DNA of 64,000 bases from Streptococcus sp. 596553 (GTDB lineage Bacteria > Bacillota > Bacilli > Lactobacillales > Streptococcaceae), in assembly GCF_900411395.1 (NCBI RefSeq), contig NZ_OXCQ01000002.1:62001-126000 (forward strand), read 5' to 3'. Both the position numbers and the translations under genes were made by a program. This document shows, in pieces, positions 7,892-16,685 of this stretch. The notes beneath the pieces are model-generated. The model was not told where the DNA came from. It saw nothing but the letters and a program-made list of their open reading frames with translations, and searched no databases. Within the stretch, counting starts at the first letter, position 1. Each line of letters starts with the position of its first letter.

Positions 7892-8635
7892 ATGCAACAG
7901 TATTTTGTCAAAGGCAGTGCAGTCTCTCCTGTCACCATCGAGGACAAGGAAACCAGCAAGCATATGTTTCAGGTTATGCGCTTGAAAGAAGATGATGAGG
8001 TTACTTTGGTCTTTGATGATGGTATCAAGCGTTTGGCGCGTGTGCTGGATGTGGAAGCCCGTCAGTTTGAGTTGGTCCAAGAATTAACTGACAATGTGGA
8101 ACTGCCCGTTCAAGTGACCATTGCATCTGGATTTCCCAAGGGGGACAAGCTGGAGTTTGTCACTCAAAAAGTAACCGAACTGGGTGCCAGTCAAATCTGG
8201 GCCTTTCCTGCCGATTGGTCGGTCGCCAAATGGGATGGCAAAAAATTGGGTAAAAAGGTTGAAAAACTAGAAAAAATTGCCCTTGGAGCAGCGGAGCAAA
8301 GTAAGCGTAATGTTGTTCCAAGTATCCAGCTTTTCGAGAAAAAATCAGACTTTCTAGCTCAACTGGACCAATTTGACTCTATCATAGTAGCCTATGAAGA
8401 ATCAGCCAAAGAAGGTGAAGCCGCTGCGCTTCTGCAAGCAGTCTCTGGTCTTGAAAAAGGAGCCAAATTGCTCTTTATCTTTGGTCCAGAAGGTGGCCTG
8501 TCACCTGCAGAAATTGAGAGTTTTGAAGCTAAAGGAGCGGTATTGGCAGGACTTGGTCCTCGTATTTTGCGAGCAGAAACAGCACCACTTTATGCCCTAT
8601 CAGCCCTTAGTGTTTTATTAGAATTAGAGAAATAA
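7892..8635 (+). CDS. rsmE: 16S rRNA (uracil-1498-N3)-methyltransferase
   Basis: 247 residues from ATG 7892. GGAGG at 7882-7886 inside the prmA tail gives proper spacing, so a TTG 12 bases earlier is not used. Features of RsmE are present: the N-terminal PUA-like domain, then a SPOUT knot with LLFIFGPEGGLS and the C-terminal LGPRILRAETAPLYAL segment that binds SAM. It methylates U1498 in the 16S decoding centre. It is coupled to prmA by the one-base gap between genes. Confidence 0.97.
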   Translation: MQQYFVKGSAVSPVTIEDKETSKHMFQVMRLKEDDEVTLVFDDGIKRLARVLDVEARQFELVQELTDNVELPVQVTIASGFPKGDKLEFVTQKVTELGASQIWAFPADWSVAKWDGKKLGKKVEKLEKIALGAAEQSKRNVVPSIQLFEKKSDFLAQLDQFDSIIVAYEESAKEGEAAALLQAVSGLEKGAKLLFIFGPEGGLSPAEIESFEAKGAVLAGLGPRILRAETAPLYALSALSVLLELEK

Positions 8636-8645
8636 GAGGAAGAAA

Positions 8646-10442
8646 ATGGAACAAAAACACCGTTCAGAATTTCCAGAGAAGGAACTTTGGGATTTAACAG
8701 CCCTATACCAAGATCGTGAGGATTTCTTACGTGCGATCGAGAAGGCTCGTGAAGACATCAACCAATTTAGTCGTGATTACAAGGGCAATCTTCATACTTT
8801 TGAGGATTTTGAAAAGGCCTTTGCGGAATTGGAACAAATCTACATTCAGATGAGCCATATTGGCAACTATGGCTTTATGCCTCAGACGACAGATTATAGC
8901 AATGAAGAATTTGCCAATATCGCCCAAGCTGGGATGGAATTTGAAACAGATGCCAGTGTAGCCTTGACCTTCTTTGACGATGCCTTAGTGGAAGCTGATG
9001 AGGAAGTCTTGGACCGTTTGGGGGAATTGCCTCACTTGACGGCAGCTATTCGTCAGGCCAAAATCAAAAAAGCCCACTACTTAGGGGCTGATGTGGAGAA
9101 GGCATTGACCAATCTCGGTGAAGTTTTCTACAGTCCGCAGGACATTTATACTAAGATGCGAGCTGGGGATTTTGAAATGGCTGACTTTGAAGCCCAGGGC
9201 AAGAGATATAAAAACAGCTTTGTGACTTATGAGAATTTCTACCAAAATCATGAGGACGCTGAGGTTCGTGAGAAATCTTTCCGTTCCTTCTCAGAGGGAC
9301 TTCGTAAGCACCAGAATACAGCTGCAGCAGCCTATCTAGCCCAAGTCAAGTCTGAAAAACTACTGGCAGATATGAAGGGCTACGACTCAGTTTTTGATTA
9401 TCTTCTAGCTGAGCAAGAAGTGGACCGTGCCATGTTTGACCGCCAGATTGACCTCATCATGAAGGATTTTGCGCCAGTTGCTCAGAGATACCTCAAGCAT
9501 GTTGCCAAGGTCAATGGTCTTGAAAAGATGACCTTGGCAGACTGGAAATTGGACTTGGATAGCGCCCTCAATCCTGAAGTGACTATTGACGATGCCTATG
9601 ATTTGGTCATGAAGTCGGTAGAACCTTTGGGGCAAGAATATTGTCAGGAAGTTGCTCGTTATCAAGAAGAGCGCTGGGTGGACTTTGCTGCCAATAGTGG
9701 CAAGGATTCTGGTGGTTATGCAGCGGATCCATATCGTGTGCACCCTTATGTCCTCATGAGCTGGACAGGCCGTTTGAGCGATGTCTATACCTTGATTCAT
9801 GAAATCGGGCATTCTGGTCAATTCATCTTTTCAGATAATCATCAAAGCTACTTTAATGCTCACATGTCGACCTACTATGTCGAAGCACCGTCAACTTTCA
9901 ATGAATTGCTTCTCAGTGATTATTTAGAGAACCAATCTGATGACCCACGTCAAAAACGCTTCGCTCTGGCTCACCGCTTGACAGACACCTACTTCCATAA
10001 TTTCATCACCCACCTCTTAGAAGCAGCCTTCCAGCGTAAAGTGTATACATTGATTGAAGAAGGAGAAACTTTCGGAGCAAGCAAACTCAACAGCATTATG
10101 AAGGAAGTTTTGACCGATTTCTGGGGAGATGCCATTGAAATCGATGATGATGCAGCTTTGACTTGGATGCGCCAAGCTCATTATTACATGGGCTTGTATA
10201 GTTACACTTACTCAGCTGGACTTGTGATTTCGACTGCAGGTTACCTCCATCTTAAAAACTCAGAAACTGGAGCTGAAGATTGGCTCAATCTTCTCAAATC
10301 AGGTGGTAGCAAGACACCGCTTGAGTCAGCCATGATTATCGGAGCCGATATTTCAACAGACAAACCACTCCGTGATACCATTCAATTCTTGTCAGACACG
10401 GTTGACCAGATTATCGCCTACAGTGCCCAGTTGGGAGAGTAA
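8646..10442 (+). CDS. pepF: Oligoendopeptidase F family M3 metallopeptidase
   Basis: 598 residues, typical of PepF/PepB. The zinc motif HEIGH is at 385-389, and the third-ligand glutamate lies in the downstream helix (around VEAPSTFNE). No signal peptide, so it is cytoplasmic, cleaving imported or internal oligopeptides. Streptococcal homologues are also named PepB, and the two names cannot be separated here. It follows rsmE by 10 bases with an AGAGGAAG site and ends before a strong hairpin terminator. Confidence 0.93.
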   Translation: MEQKHRSEFPEKELWDLTALYQDREDFLRAIEKAREDINQFSRDYKGNLHTFEDFEKAFAELEQIYIQMSHIGNYGFMPQTTDYSNEEFANIAQAGMEFETDASVALTFFDDALVEADEEVLDRLGELPHLTAAIRQAKIKKAHYLGADVEKALTNLGEVFYSPQDIYTKMRAGDFEMADFEAQGKRYKNSFVTYENFYQNHEDAEVREKSFRSFSEGLRKHQNTAAAAYLAQVKSEKLLADMKGYDSVFDYLLAEQEVDRAMFDRQIDLIMKDFAPVAQRYLKHVAKVNGLEKMTLADWKLDLDSALNPEVTIDDAYDLVMKSVEPLGQEYCQEVARYQEERWVDFAANSGKDSGGYAADPYRVHPYVLMSWTGRLSDVYTLIHEIGHSGQFIFSDNHQSYFNAHMSTYYVEAPSTFNELLLSDYLENQSDDPRQKRFALAHRLTDTYFHNFITHLLEAAFQRKVYTLIEEGETFGASKLNSIMKEVLTDFWGDAIEIDDDAALTWMRQAHYYMGLYSYTYSAGLVISTAGYLHLKNSETGAEDWLNLLKSGGSKTPLESAMIIGADISTDKPLRDTIQFLSDTVDQIIAYSAQLGE

Positions 10443-10479
10443 ATTAAAAGAGTCTGGGACAAAAGTTTAACCTTAAATA

Positions 10480-10537
10480 TAAAAAGCGAACAAAACGAGT
10501 TATCTGATACTCAGAATTCTGTCTTATTCGCTTTTTT
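10480..10537. terminator. Bidirectional hairpin terminator between pepF and the NTF2-like gene
   Basis: AAAAAGCGAA pairs with TTCGCTTTTTT around a loop holding GAGT/ACTC. It lies inside a larger element (10446-10608) whose outer arms, CTGGGACAAAA and TTTTGTCCTAG, are also complementary. The two flanking genes converge here, so it can serve both. Confidence 0.7.
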
Positions 10538-10609
10538 CTAATCTATCGATTTTAAAAATTTATAATAAAGAATTCCTAAAATCAAAGTTTTTTGTCCTAG
10601 CCTCTTAAA

Positions 10610-10999
10610 TTATCCCCAAAAGCTATCTTCTTCAGCTTGATCTGAAGAGAAGAGCCAAACTTCTTTGATTTTTCCGTCTTCAATGCGGAAGAGGTCAATT
10701 CCGTTCATATTGAGTTCAGTACCATCAGCACGTGTTCCAAGAAAAGTAACATTGGCTGCGATTAAATCCTTATTGTCAGAAACCCAATTTGTTATCACCT
10801 TAAAGGTTCCATTGGTTTTCTCAGCAAATGTAGCCAAGTGAGATCCTAGCTTGTCCTTACCAACAACTGTACCAGATATACTATGAGTACCAGGTTGATG
10901 CCAGACAATATCGTCTGCCATCGTTTCAAAGACACCAGGAAAGTCACCAGCAATTAAAGCTTGGTTATAAGCATTGAAAATTTCTAAGTTTGTTGACAT
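10610..10999 (-). CDS. Nuclear transport factor 2-like (SnoaL-type) protein
   Basis: 129 residues from ATG 10999, supported by GGAGAATATAT just upstream; an upstream extension lacks a binding site. The sequence (EIFNAYNQALIAGDFPGVF, GTVVGKDKLG, NMNGIDLFRIEDGKIKEVW) is a cone-shaped NTF2/SnoaL fold, usually a small-molecule binding or isomerase-like domain of unassigned substrate. It is divergent from an HxlR regulator, with several inverted repeats in the shared 150-base gap, so regulation by that protein is likely. Confidence 0.88.
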   Translation of the reverse strand: MSTNLEIFNAYNQALIAGDFPGVFETMADDIVWHQPGTHSISGTVVGKDKLGSHLATFAEKTNGTFKVITNWVSDNKDLIAANVTFLGTRADGTELNMNGIDLFRIEDGKIKEVWLFSSDQAEEDSFWG

Positions 11000-11030
11000 A
11001 TATATTCTCCATTTCTTTTTTATGATATAA

Positions 11031-11109
11031 TTGTAACAATTACAAACAAAAAAACAAGTAGACACTTTTTCGATAGCTAGTATCAAAAGTAGTACTATTA
11101 TTGATACTA
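11031..11109. promoter_or_regulatory. Divergent regulatory region with HxlR-type candidate operators
   Basis: Between the NTF2-like and HxlR genes lie TTGTAA-CAA-TTACAA (11031-11045), and TAGTATCA (11078-11085) mirrored by TGATACTA (11102-11109) around a central palindrome TAGTACTA (11090-11097). The repeated TAGTA/TACTA half-sites suit a dimeric winged-helix regulator. Binding is inferred from position and symmetry. Confidence 0.5.
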
Positions 11110-11149
11110 AAAGATAAATTTTTTTTAAAAAATAGAAAGAAGATATTTT

Positions 11150-11482
11150 ATGACAAATAAAGTGAGTGAGTATGGTATTTGTCCATTTGCGACAACGCAG
11201 AGGGTTTTAACGGGGAAATGGGCACTGGTAATCATTTATCAGTTGAGTACGGGTACCAAACGATTTAAAGAATTGCAGAGATTATTGCCTGGGATTACTC
11301 AAACTATTTTGACCCGTCATCTCCGTCAATTAGAAAAGGATAAGATTGTTCAACGAAAGGTCTATGCCGAAGTTCCACCACGAGTTGAGTACAGCTTAAC
11401 TGAAATGGGGCAGGAATTCAGAGTTGTTTTAGATGCTGTCGAGAAATGGGGTCTAGATTATATCAAGTTGCTAGAAATGTAG
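11150..11482 (+). CDS. HxlR family winged-helix regulator
   Basis: 110 residues spanning one HxlR domain, with CPFATTQRVLTGKWALVIIYQL at the N-terminus and the wing in PPRVEYSLTEMGQ. The N-terminal cysteine (Cys13) is at the position used by thiol-sensing members such as YodB and HypR, so response to quinones or disulfide stress is plausible but not shown. It is divergent from the NTF2-like gene and followed 11 bases later by the DUF2785 frame. Confidence 0.92.
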   Translation: MTNKVSEYGICPFATTQRVLTGKWALVIIYQLSTGTKRFKELQRLLPGITQTILTRHLRQLEKDKIVQRKVYAEVPPRVEYSLTEMGQEFRVVLDAVEKWGLDYIKLLEM

Positions 11483-11493
11483 AGGTATTGCCC

Positions 11494-12285
11494 ATGTATC
11501 AAGAATTACTTAGAAAAATAGCAGAAGAAAAACCAAGTTATCATGAGGAAGAAATCTAATGGTTGCTTGATCATTTGGGAGATTCTTCTCCAGAAATTCG
11601 CGATGATCTTGTTTTTACAAGCTTTGCTAGAGGGATTCAGGAAGAGCTATTTACACAGGAGCAATTTCATTTCATTGCTGAGGTTGTCTTAGCTGATGGA
11701 GGACTAGATAAAGAAATTGATAAGGTAGGTCTGCCAACCCTTGAACGTTCTTTTAGGGCGCTTATTTATGCAAATCTCTTGTCTGCTGATGCCAACCAGC
11801 AATCGATTTTTTATCAGGGATTAAAAGCAGAAATTCGCAATGTTCTTTTAAATCAAGGCTTGTATTATCTTTCAAAAGAAAAGGATACAACGGGTTTTTC
11901 AAGTCAGTATGGTTGGGTTCATTCTTTTGCGCATGGAGCTGATTTACTGACAGAGGTGGTTTGTCATCCAGATTTTCCTAAAAACAGAATTCATGAAGTA
12001 TTTGAGATACTTGGTCAATTATTTAAAAGAATTCCCATTCGTTTTACAGATGATGAAGATTGGCGTTTAGCAATAGTGATCTATGAAACTATTTTACAAG
12101 GGAAGTTAGCGCAAGAACAGGTAGCTTCTTGGATAAAAACTGTTGATTTTCCGATAGAAGAAAGGGAAGATTTTTATAAATTTTCCAACTTCAGATCCTG
12201 TCTGTTGGAAGTCTATGTCCAACTTGACCAGAGAAATAGTTTACAAGATGACTTGAAAGAAGCTATCCAGTCTTTTCAATACTAG
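11494..12285 (+). pseudogene. DUF2785 protein gene with an in-frame TAA near its 5' end
   Basis: An ATG at 11494, preceded by AGAGGT, opens a frame read as MYQELLRKIAEEKPSYHEEE. TAA at 11557-11559 interrupts it after 21 codons; the same frame then runs open for 241 codons to 12285. The downstream part matches DUF2785 (LPTLERSFRAL, GWVHSFAHGADLLTEV). A single substitution would restore the frame. Either the gene is inactive, translation restarts at the TTG 11563, or the base is a sequencing error. The family's function is unknown. Gap from the HxlR stop is 11 bases, so the two would be co-transcribed. Confidence 0.75.
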
Positions 12286-12353
12286 GGATAAGCTAATATT
12301 GCCTATTGAGAGAGTTTCTATTGTATCCTCCTAACTAATAATGAAAACTAATA

Positions 12354-12385
12354 AAAGAGGTTGAATCATTTTCCAACCTCTTTTT
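12354..12385. terminator. Bidirectional terminator between DUF2785 and the SDR gene
   Basis: AAAGAGGTTG pairs with CAACCTCTTT around a 10-base loop, with A-run and T-run on either side, between converging genes. Confidence 0.85.
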
Positions 12386-12392
12386 GTGTATC

Positions 12393-13157
12393 TTAATGGA
12401 ATTGCATACCACCATCAACGATAATGGTTTGTCCTGTAATGTAGTTTGAATCTGGTCCTGCAAGGAAGCTGACAGCAGCAGCCACATCTTCTGGTTCAGA
12501 TAGACGTTTTAGAGTAATATCTTTTGCAAATGTCTGCATACCCCACTCGTCATCTTTTCCTGCATTTTTACCAACTTCATGAGCGATGTCGTACATCATT
12601 GGTGTTTTCACAATACCTGGTGCGTAGGCGTTAACAGTGATGCCTGAGTCTGCTAAATCACGTGCTAATGTTTGCGTAATTCCGCGAACAGCAAATTTGG
12701 TTCCACCATAAACAGTTAGATTTGGGTTACCGACTACACCGGCTTGAGAGGTTGCGTTGATAATTTTACCTCCGTGGCCAAGTGCTTTAAATTGCGCTTG
12801 TGCAGCTTGTGAACCCCAAATGACACCACCAACGTTGATACCGAAAGTGCGTGTAAATTGTTCCTCAGTAATTGTATCAAGAGGAGTAGTTGGAGCAACA
12901 CCAGCGTTATTTACGACAACATTCAAATCACCAAAATGGTCAACAACCTTTTGAAATGCTTGTGCAACTTCGGCCTGTTTCGAAACATCGGCCACGACAG
13001 CAAAGGCATTTTCAGCTGATAATTCGGCAACAGCTTTTTCAGCTGTTTCGGGATTGTAGTCTAAGACTCCTACCTTAAAGCCATCTTGAACCAATCGTTT
13101 TGCGATTGCAAAACCGATTCCTTGACCTGCACCTGTGACAATAGCAACTTTAGACAT
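12393..13157 (-). CDS. butA: Short-chain dehydrogenase, probable acetoin (diacetyl) reductase
   Basis: 254 residues from ATG 13157, which has a perfect AAGGAGG site; the longer frame does not. Classical SDR features are NAD-binding TGAGQGIG (8-15), NNAG (83-86), catalytic Ser137, and YGGTK with Tyr150 and Lys154. Sequence and length resemble streptococcal acetoin reductases, which convert diacetyl to acetoin and acetoin to 2,3-butanediol with NADH. The substrate is inferred from overall similarity, and other SDR roles are possible. Confidence 0.82.
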   Translation of the reverse strand: MSKVAIVTGAGQGIGFAIAKRLVQDGFKVGVLDYNPETAEKAVAELSAENAFAVVADVSKQAEVAQAFQKVVDHFGDLNVVVNNAGVAPTTPLDTITEEQFTRTFGINVGGVIWGSQAAQAQFKALGHGGKIINATSQAGVVGNPNLTVYGGTKFAVRGITQTLARDLADSGITVNAYAPGIVKTPMMYDIAHEVGKNAGKDDEWGMQTFAKDITLKRLSEPEDVAAAVSFLAGPDSNYITGQTIIVDGGMQFH

Positions 13158-13246
13158 ATGATTCCTCCTTGGTATCCACGATACCATTCAAACGTTCATA
13201 AAAGAACAGCAAAGTTGTAAAAATTAGTTCAAATTAGGGACTGAAC

Positions 13247-13265
13247 AACATATCTGAACTATGTT
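13247..13265. promoter_or_regulatory. Candidate operator palindrome in the SDR/aquaporin intergenic region
   Basis: AACATA, 7 bases, TATGTT, located about 90 bases upstream of the SDR start in the divergent gap. No cognate regulator is adjacent, so this is a weak call. Confidence 0.25.
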
Positions 13266-13351
13266 AATAGTATATACCTTTGGAAAAAATGTTTCAAATA
13301 AACACTACCGTTTTTATAGAATTTTATCCTGAAAATTTCCAATCAATTTTC

Positions 13352-13380
13352 TTGAAACCCTTTCCCTCTTTTGATAGACT
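13352..13380 (+). promoter_or_regulatory. Aquaporin gene promoter
   Basis: TTGAAA (13352-13357), a 17-base spacer and TAGACT (13375-13380), 32 bases before the aquaporin ATG. Confidence 0.6.
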
Positions 13381-13412
13381 AGTATCTAGTTTTTGAAAAA
13401 AGGAGAAAGAAA

Positions 13413-14081
13413 ATGAAAAAATTTGTTGCTGAGTTAATCGGTACGTTCATGCTTGTGTTCATCGGAACAGGAGCTGTTGTTTTTGGAAATGGTCTTGAAG
13501 GTCTTGGACACCTAGGGATTGCCTTTGCCTTTGGTTTGGCAATCGTAGTTGCAGCTTACTCAATCGGAACTATTTCAGGTGCTCACTTGAACCCAGCTGT
13601 TTCGATTGCTATGTTTGTAAACAAACGTTTGTCATCTTCAGAAATTGTAAACTACATCCTTGGTCAAGTAGTTGGTGCTTTCTTAGCATCTGGATTTGTA
13701 TTCTTCCTCTTGGCAAATTCAGGTATGTCAACTGCTAGTCTTGGTGAAAATGCCTTGGCAAACGGTGTCACTGTCTTTGGTGGTTTCTTGTTTGAAGTTA
13801 TCGCAACTTTCTTGTTTGTCTTGGTTATCATGACTGTGACATCAGCAAGTAAGGGCAATGGCGCGATTGCTGGTTTGGTAATCGGTTTGTCCTTGATGGC
13901 GATGATTCTTGTGGGCTTGAACATCACTGGACTTTCAGTAAACCCAGCACGTAGCTTGGCACCAGCTGTCTTGGTAGGTGGTGCAGCCCTTCAACAAGTT
14001 TGGATTTTCATCCTTGCACCAATTGTTGGTGGAGTTCTTGCAGCCCTCGTTGCGAAAAACTTCCTTGGAACAGAAGAATAA
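13413..14081 (+). CDS. MIP family aquaporin / glycerol facilitator
   Basis: 222-residue integral membrane protein with six predicted helices and the two NPA half-helix motifs at 60-62 (HLNPAVS) and 177-179 (SVNPARS). The arginine after the second NPA is the selectivity-filter residue. The compact length and short loops suggest a water channel rather than GlpF, but glycerol, peroxide or oxygen passage cannot be excluded. It stands alone behind its own promoter with an AAGGAG site and is closed by a terminator at 14091-14130. Confidence 0.92.
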   Translation: MKKFVAELIGTFMLVFIGTGAVVFGNGLEGLGHLGIAFAFGLAIVVAAYSIGTISGAHLNPAVSIAMFVNKRLSSSEIVNYILGQVVGAFLASGFVFFLLANSGMSTASLGENALANGVTVFGGFLFEVIATFLFVLVIMTVTSASKGNGAIAGLVIGLSLMAMILVGLNITGLSVNPARSLAPAVLVGGAALQQVWIFILAPIVGGVLAALVAKNFLGTEE

Positions 14082-14090
14082 TTGAAACTC

Positions 14091-14130
14091 AAAAAGCCTT
14101 GCTCCTCATCTTGAGGAACAGGGTTTTTTC
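14091..14130 (+). terminator. Aquaporin terminator
   Basis: AAGCC-TTG-TCCT pairs with AGGA-CA-GGGTT around a short loop, followed by TTTTTT. The stem contains a few mismatches. Confidence 0.75.
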
Positions 14131-14133
14131 GTA

Positions 14134-14331
14134 TGATACTCTTCGAAAATCTCTTCAAACCACGTCAGCTTCACCTTGGATTATATATGTGACGGACTTC
14201 GTCAGTCTTATCTACAACCTCAAAACAGTGTTTTGAGCTGACTTCGTCGGTATTATCTACAACCTCAAAGCAGTGCTTTGAGCAATCTGCGGCTAGCTTC
14301 CTAGTTTACTTTTTGATTTTCATTGAGTATG
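14134..14331 (-). repeat. BOX element (C-B-B-A order) with two boxB units
   Basis: Begins with the reverse complement of boxC (tactcttcgaaaatctc...) and ends with boxA (ttcattgagtat), so it lies in minus orientation. The central boxB unit is present twice with a 45-base period (first copies starting at 14195 and 14240); both contain TATCTACAACCTCAAA and a CAGTG/TTTGAG segment. The boxA end stops 3 bases before the queF stop codon. Confidence 0.93.
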
Positions 14332-14334
14332 AGT

Positions 14335-14826
14335 TTAACGATTGTCAATTTTCTCTGGATAAAGATCGTGTTGGAAGAGGCGTTGTTCTGCCAAGCCTTC
14401 ATACTTAGTTCCTGGCTTACCGTAGTTGTAGTAGGGGTCAATTGAGATGCCACCGCGAGGAGTGAATTTTCCCCAAACCTCCAAATAGCGAGGGTCTAGC
14501 AAGTTGACCAAGTCTTTACCGATGGTGTTGATACAGTTTTCGTGAAAATCTCCATGATTTCGGTAACTAAAGAGGTAGAGTTTGAGGGATTTTGACTCAA
14601 CACAGAGCTTGTCAGGGATGTAGGAAATATAGATAGTTGCAAAGTCTGGCTGAGCAGTGATGGGGCAAAGTGAGGTAAATTCAGGGCAGTTGAACTTGAT
14701 GAAATAGTCATTTTCCACATGACGATTGTCAAAGGATTCGAGGACATCTGGTTGATACTCGAAAATGTAGTTGGTTTCTTTGTTGCCTAGTAGGCTGAGG
14801 TTTTTCATTTCTTCTTGTTGTGACAT
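14335..14826 (-). CDS. queF: NADPH-dependent 7-cyano-7-deazaguanine (preQ0) reductase
   Basis: 163 residues, the short type I QueF. Nucleophilic Cys54 lies in [11 protein letters not shown] with Asp61 following, the QueF motif ESKSLKLYL is at 77-85, and HGDFHENC follows. It reduces the nitrile of preQ0 to preQ1 for queuosine synthesis. It is the last gene of the queCDEF operon, 18 bases after queE, and ends at a BOX element. Confidence 0.97.
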   Translation of the reverse strand: MSQQEEMKNLSLLGNKETNYIFEYQPDVLESFDNRHVENDYFIKFNCPEFTSLCPITAQPDFATIYISYIPDKLCVESKSLKLYLFSYRNHGDFHENCINTIGKDLVNLLDPRYLEVWGKFTPRGGISIDPYYNYGKPGTKYEGLAEQRLFQHDLYPEKIDNR

Positions 14827-14844
14827 AATTTTTTCTTTCTAATC

Positions 14845-15561
14845 TTAAACACCACGTTGGTTATCGTAGAGGAGGGTATGGAGTTGAGGAAGGACGCGGA
14901 CATTGCCCCAGCTATCGTCGGCAGCGATGCGTTCCCAGAGTTCTTTGAGGCGGTCCAGTTGGTCTTGGACAATATTGCCTCTAGTCTTGGGTTCAGGATT
15001 TCCTGCTGATAAAAAGAGAACATCTGGTTGGTAGCGTTCTTGTATTCCTCTGGCAAAGGCCAAATCTGCATCGTCAAAGACAGGGATTTTAAAGGTGACC
15101 TTATCTGGATCCAGTTGGGAAACGATAAAGTCCAAGGTCTCAAAGTTGACTTCCATCTTGGATGAAGGAGGTTTGGGGCTCAGAGTGACCTGGTCAATAT
15201 CTTTTAACCAATTTTGCCAGCGAGAACCTTGAGTCTCGACAGCAAGGGTGACACCGCGTTCCTTGAGTTTGGTGACGAGTTCGGCCATGTTAGCTGCTAG
15301 GATAGCAGGATTTCCCCCAGATAGGGTTACATAGTCGTAGCTCCCCAATTTATCCAAGGCAGCAATGACCTCATCAGCTGTCATACGAGTCGGTTTTTCA
15401 GAGCCATCCCATGTAAAGGCAGAATCGCACCAGTCGCAGTGGTAGTCGCAACCTGCAGTGCGGACAAACATGGTTTTCTGCCCGATAGCACGGCCTTCGC
15501 CTTGAAAGGTTGGACCAAAAATTTCCAGAACTGGTAGTTTGAGGACACGTTCCCTAGTCAT
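14845..15561 (-). CDS. queE: 7-carboxy-7-deazaguanine synthase (radical SAM)
   Basis: 238 residues. The radical-SAM cysteines are Cys38, Cys42 and Cys45 in GCDYHCDWCDSAFTW, a CX3CX2C spacing that holds the 4Fe-4S cluster, preceded by the FQGEG substrate loop. It converts 6-carboxytetrahydropterin to 7-carboxy-7-deazaguanine. Its start overlaps the end of queD by 8 bases, showing translational coupling. Confidence 0.97.
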   Translation of the reverse strand: MTRERVLKLPVLEIFGPTFQGEGRAIGQKTMFVRTAGCDYHCDWCDSAFTWDGSEKPTRMTADEVIAALDKLGSYDYVTLSGGNPAILAANMAELVTKLKERGVTLAVETQGSRWQNWLKDIDQVTLSPKPPSSKMEVNFETLDFIVSQLDPDKVTFKIPVFDDADLAFARGIQERYQPDVLFLSAGNPEPKTRGNIVQDQLDRLKELWERIAADDSWGNVRVLPQLHTLLYDNQRGV

Positions 15562-15997
15562 CTAACCACTCCCGTCTAAACTCCGCAAAGGCAGTCGGAG
15601 TCTCATAGAGGCGAACGTATTCCAAATGGAGACCGCGCTCGTCTGGCAACTCTTGGTTCATGGTTTGGAAAATCCAGTAAACCATATTTTCAGCAGTCGT
15701 GTTCATATAGGGCAGGGTTTCATTGAGATAGCGATGATCCAAGTGGGGCTCTAAGTAGTTCTTGTAGATGGCTTTGATGTCTCCAAAATCGTAGGTCATA
15801 CCCCGTTCATCTAAAAATCCACTGACAGCAATCTGCAGATGATAGGTGTGGCCGTGCAGGGATTTGCATTTTCCCTCATAGTGAAAGAGGTGGTGGGCAG
15901 CATCAAAGGTAAATTCTTTTGATACCAAGGTTCTGTGAGGATTGTAGACAAGAGACTCCCCGGTTTCCTGTTTGATTTCTTTGGGTGCAAAAAACAT
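15554..15997 (-). CDS. queD: 6-carboxytetrahydropterin synthase
   Basis: 147 residues from ATG 15997, chosen for the AAGGAG site in the queC tail and the TAATG overlap with the queC stop. Zinc ligands are the His pair in FDAAHHL (35-36) and HGH at 48-50; Cys44 is the catalytic residue of this PTPS-like fold. It makes CPH4 from dihydroneopterin triphosphate, the product of a GTP cyclohydrolase that is not in this window. Confidence 0.96.
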   Translation of the reverse strand: MFFAPKEIKQETGESLVYNPHRTLVSKEFTFDAAHHLFHYEGKCKSLHGHTYHLQIAVSGFLDERGMTYDFGDIKAIYKNYLEPHLDHRYLNETLPYMNTTAENMVYWIFQTMNQELPDERGLHLEYVRLYETPTAFAEFRREWLDD

Positions 15998-16650
15998 TAG
16001 GCCTCTCCTTTCTGTGAGAGATAAACATCCAGACCATGTTGACGTAGGTGGCAGGCTGGGCAATCTCCACAGCCACTTCCGATAATCCCGTTGTAGCAGG
16101 TTAAGGTCTTTTCACGAACATAGTCAAAGGCACCGAGTTGGTCGGCTAATTCCCAAGTTTCAGCCTTGTCTAGCCACATGAGAGGTGTTTGGATAACAAA
16201 GTCGTAATCCATAGCAAGGTTGAGGGTAACATTGAGAGATTTGATAAAGACATCCCGACAATCGGGGTAGCCTGAGAAGTCTGTCTCGCAGACACCTGTC
16301 ACGATGTCTGTAATGCCTCGTTGCTTAGCAAGGACTGCCGCAAAGGACAGAAAGAGGTGGTTGCGACCGTCAACGAAGGTATTGGGAACCTCACCCTCTT
16401 TTTGTTCGATTTCCAAATCAGAGGTCAAGGCATTCTCAGTGATTTGCCCCAGCAGAGACATATCTAGGATATGATGACGAATCCCTTGTTCCTTAGCGAT
16501 TTCTCTAGCGACTTGAATTTCGAGATGATGGCGTTGGCCGTAGGCAAAGGTAACGGCTTCGACTGTTTCATAGTGTTCTTTAGCCCAAAAGAGGCAGGTT
16601 GTAGAATCTTGACCGCCACTAAAGACGACCAAGGCAGATTGACGTTTCAT
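15997..16650 (-). CDS. queC: 7-cyano-7-deazaguanine (preQ0) synthase
   Basis: 217 residues from ATG 16650 (AAGGAG upstream). The PP-loop ATPase motif SGGQDSTT is near the N-terminus, and the zinc-binding cysteines cluster at the C-terminus ([10 protein letters not shown] with an upstream Cys). It converts CDG to preQ0 with ATP and ammonia. First gene of the que operon, preceded by a preQ1-type riboswitch and terminator at 16686-16761 that should shut the operon down when preQ1 is abundant. Confidence 0.97.
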   Translation of the reverse strand: MKRQSALVVFSGGQDSTTCLFWAKEHYETVEAVTFAYGQRHHLEIQVAREIAKEQGIRHHILDMSLLGQITENALTSDLEIEQKEGEVPNTFVDGRNHLFLSFAAVLAKQRGITDIVTGVCETDFSGYPDCRDVFIKSLNVTLNLAMDYDFVIQTPLMWLDKAETWELADQLGAFDYVREKTLTCYNGIIGSGCGDCPACHLRQHGLDVYLSQKGEA

Positions 16651-16685
16651 AGTACTCCTTCCAAAATGGGAAATGTTCAGAGCAC

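Noticed and set aside
10446-10608. Insertion sequence or BOX element after pepF
   Set aside because: The outer arms (CTGGGACAAAA / TTTTGTCCTAG) and inner hairpin form a terminator-like structure with no coding capacity and no box A/B/C similarity.
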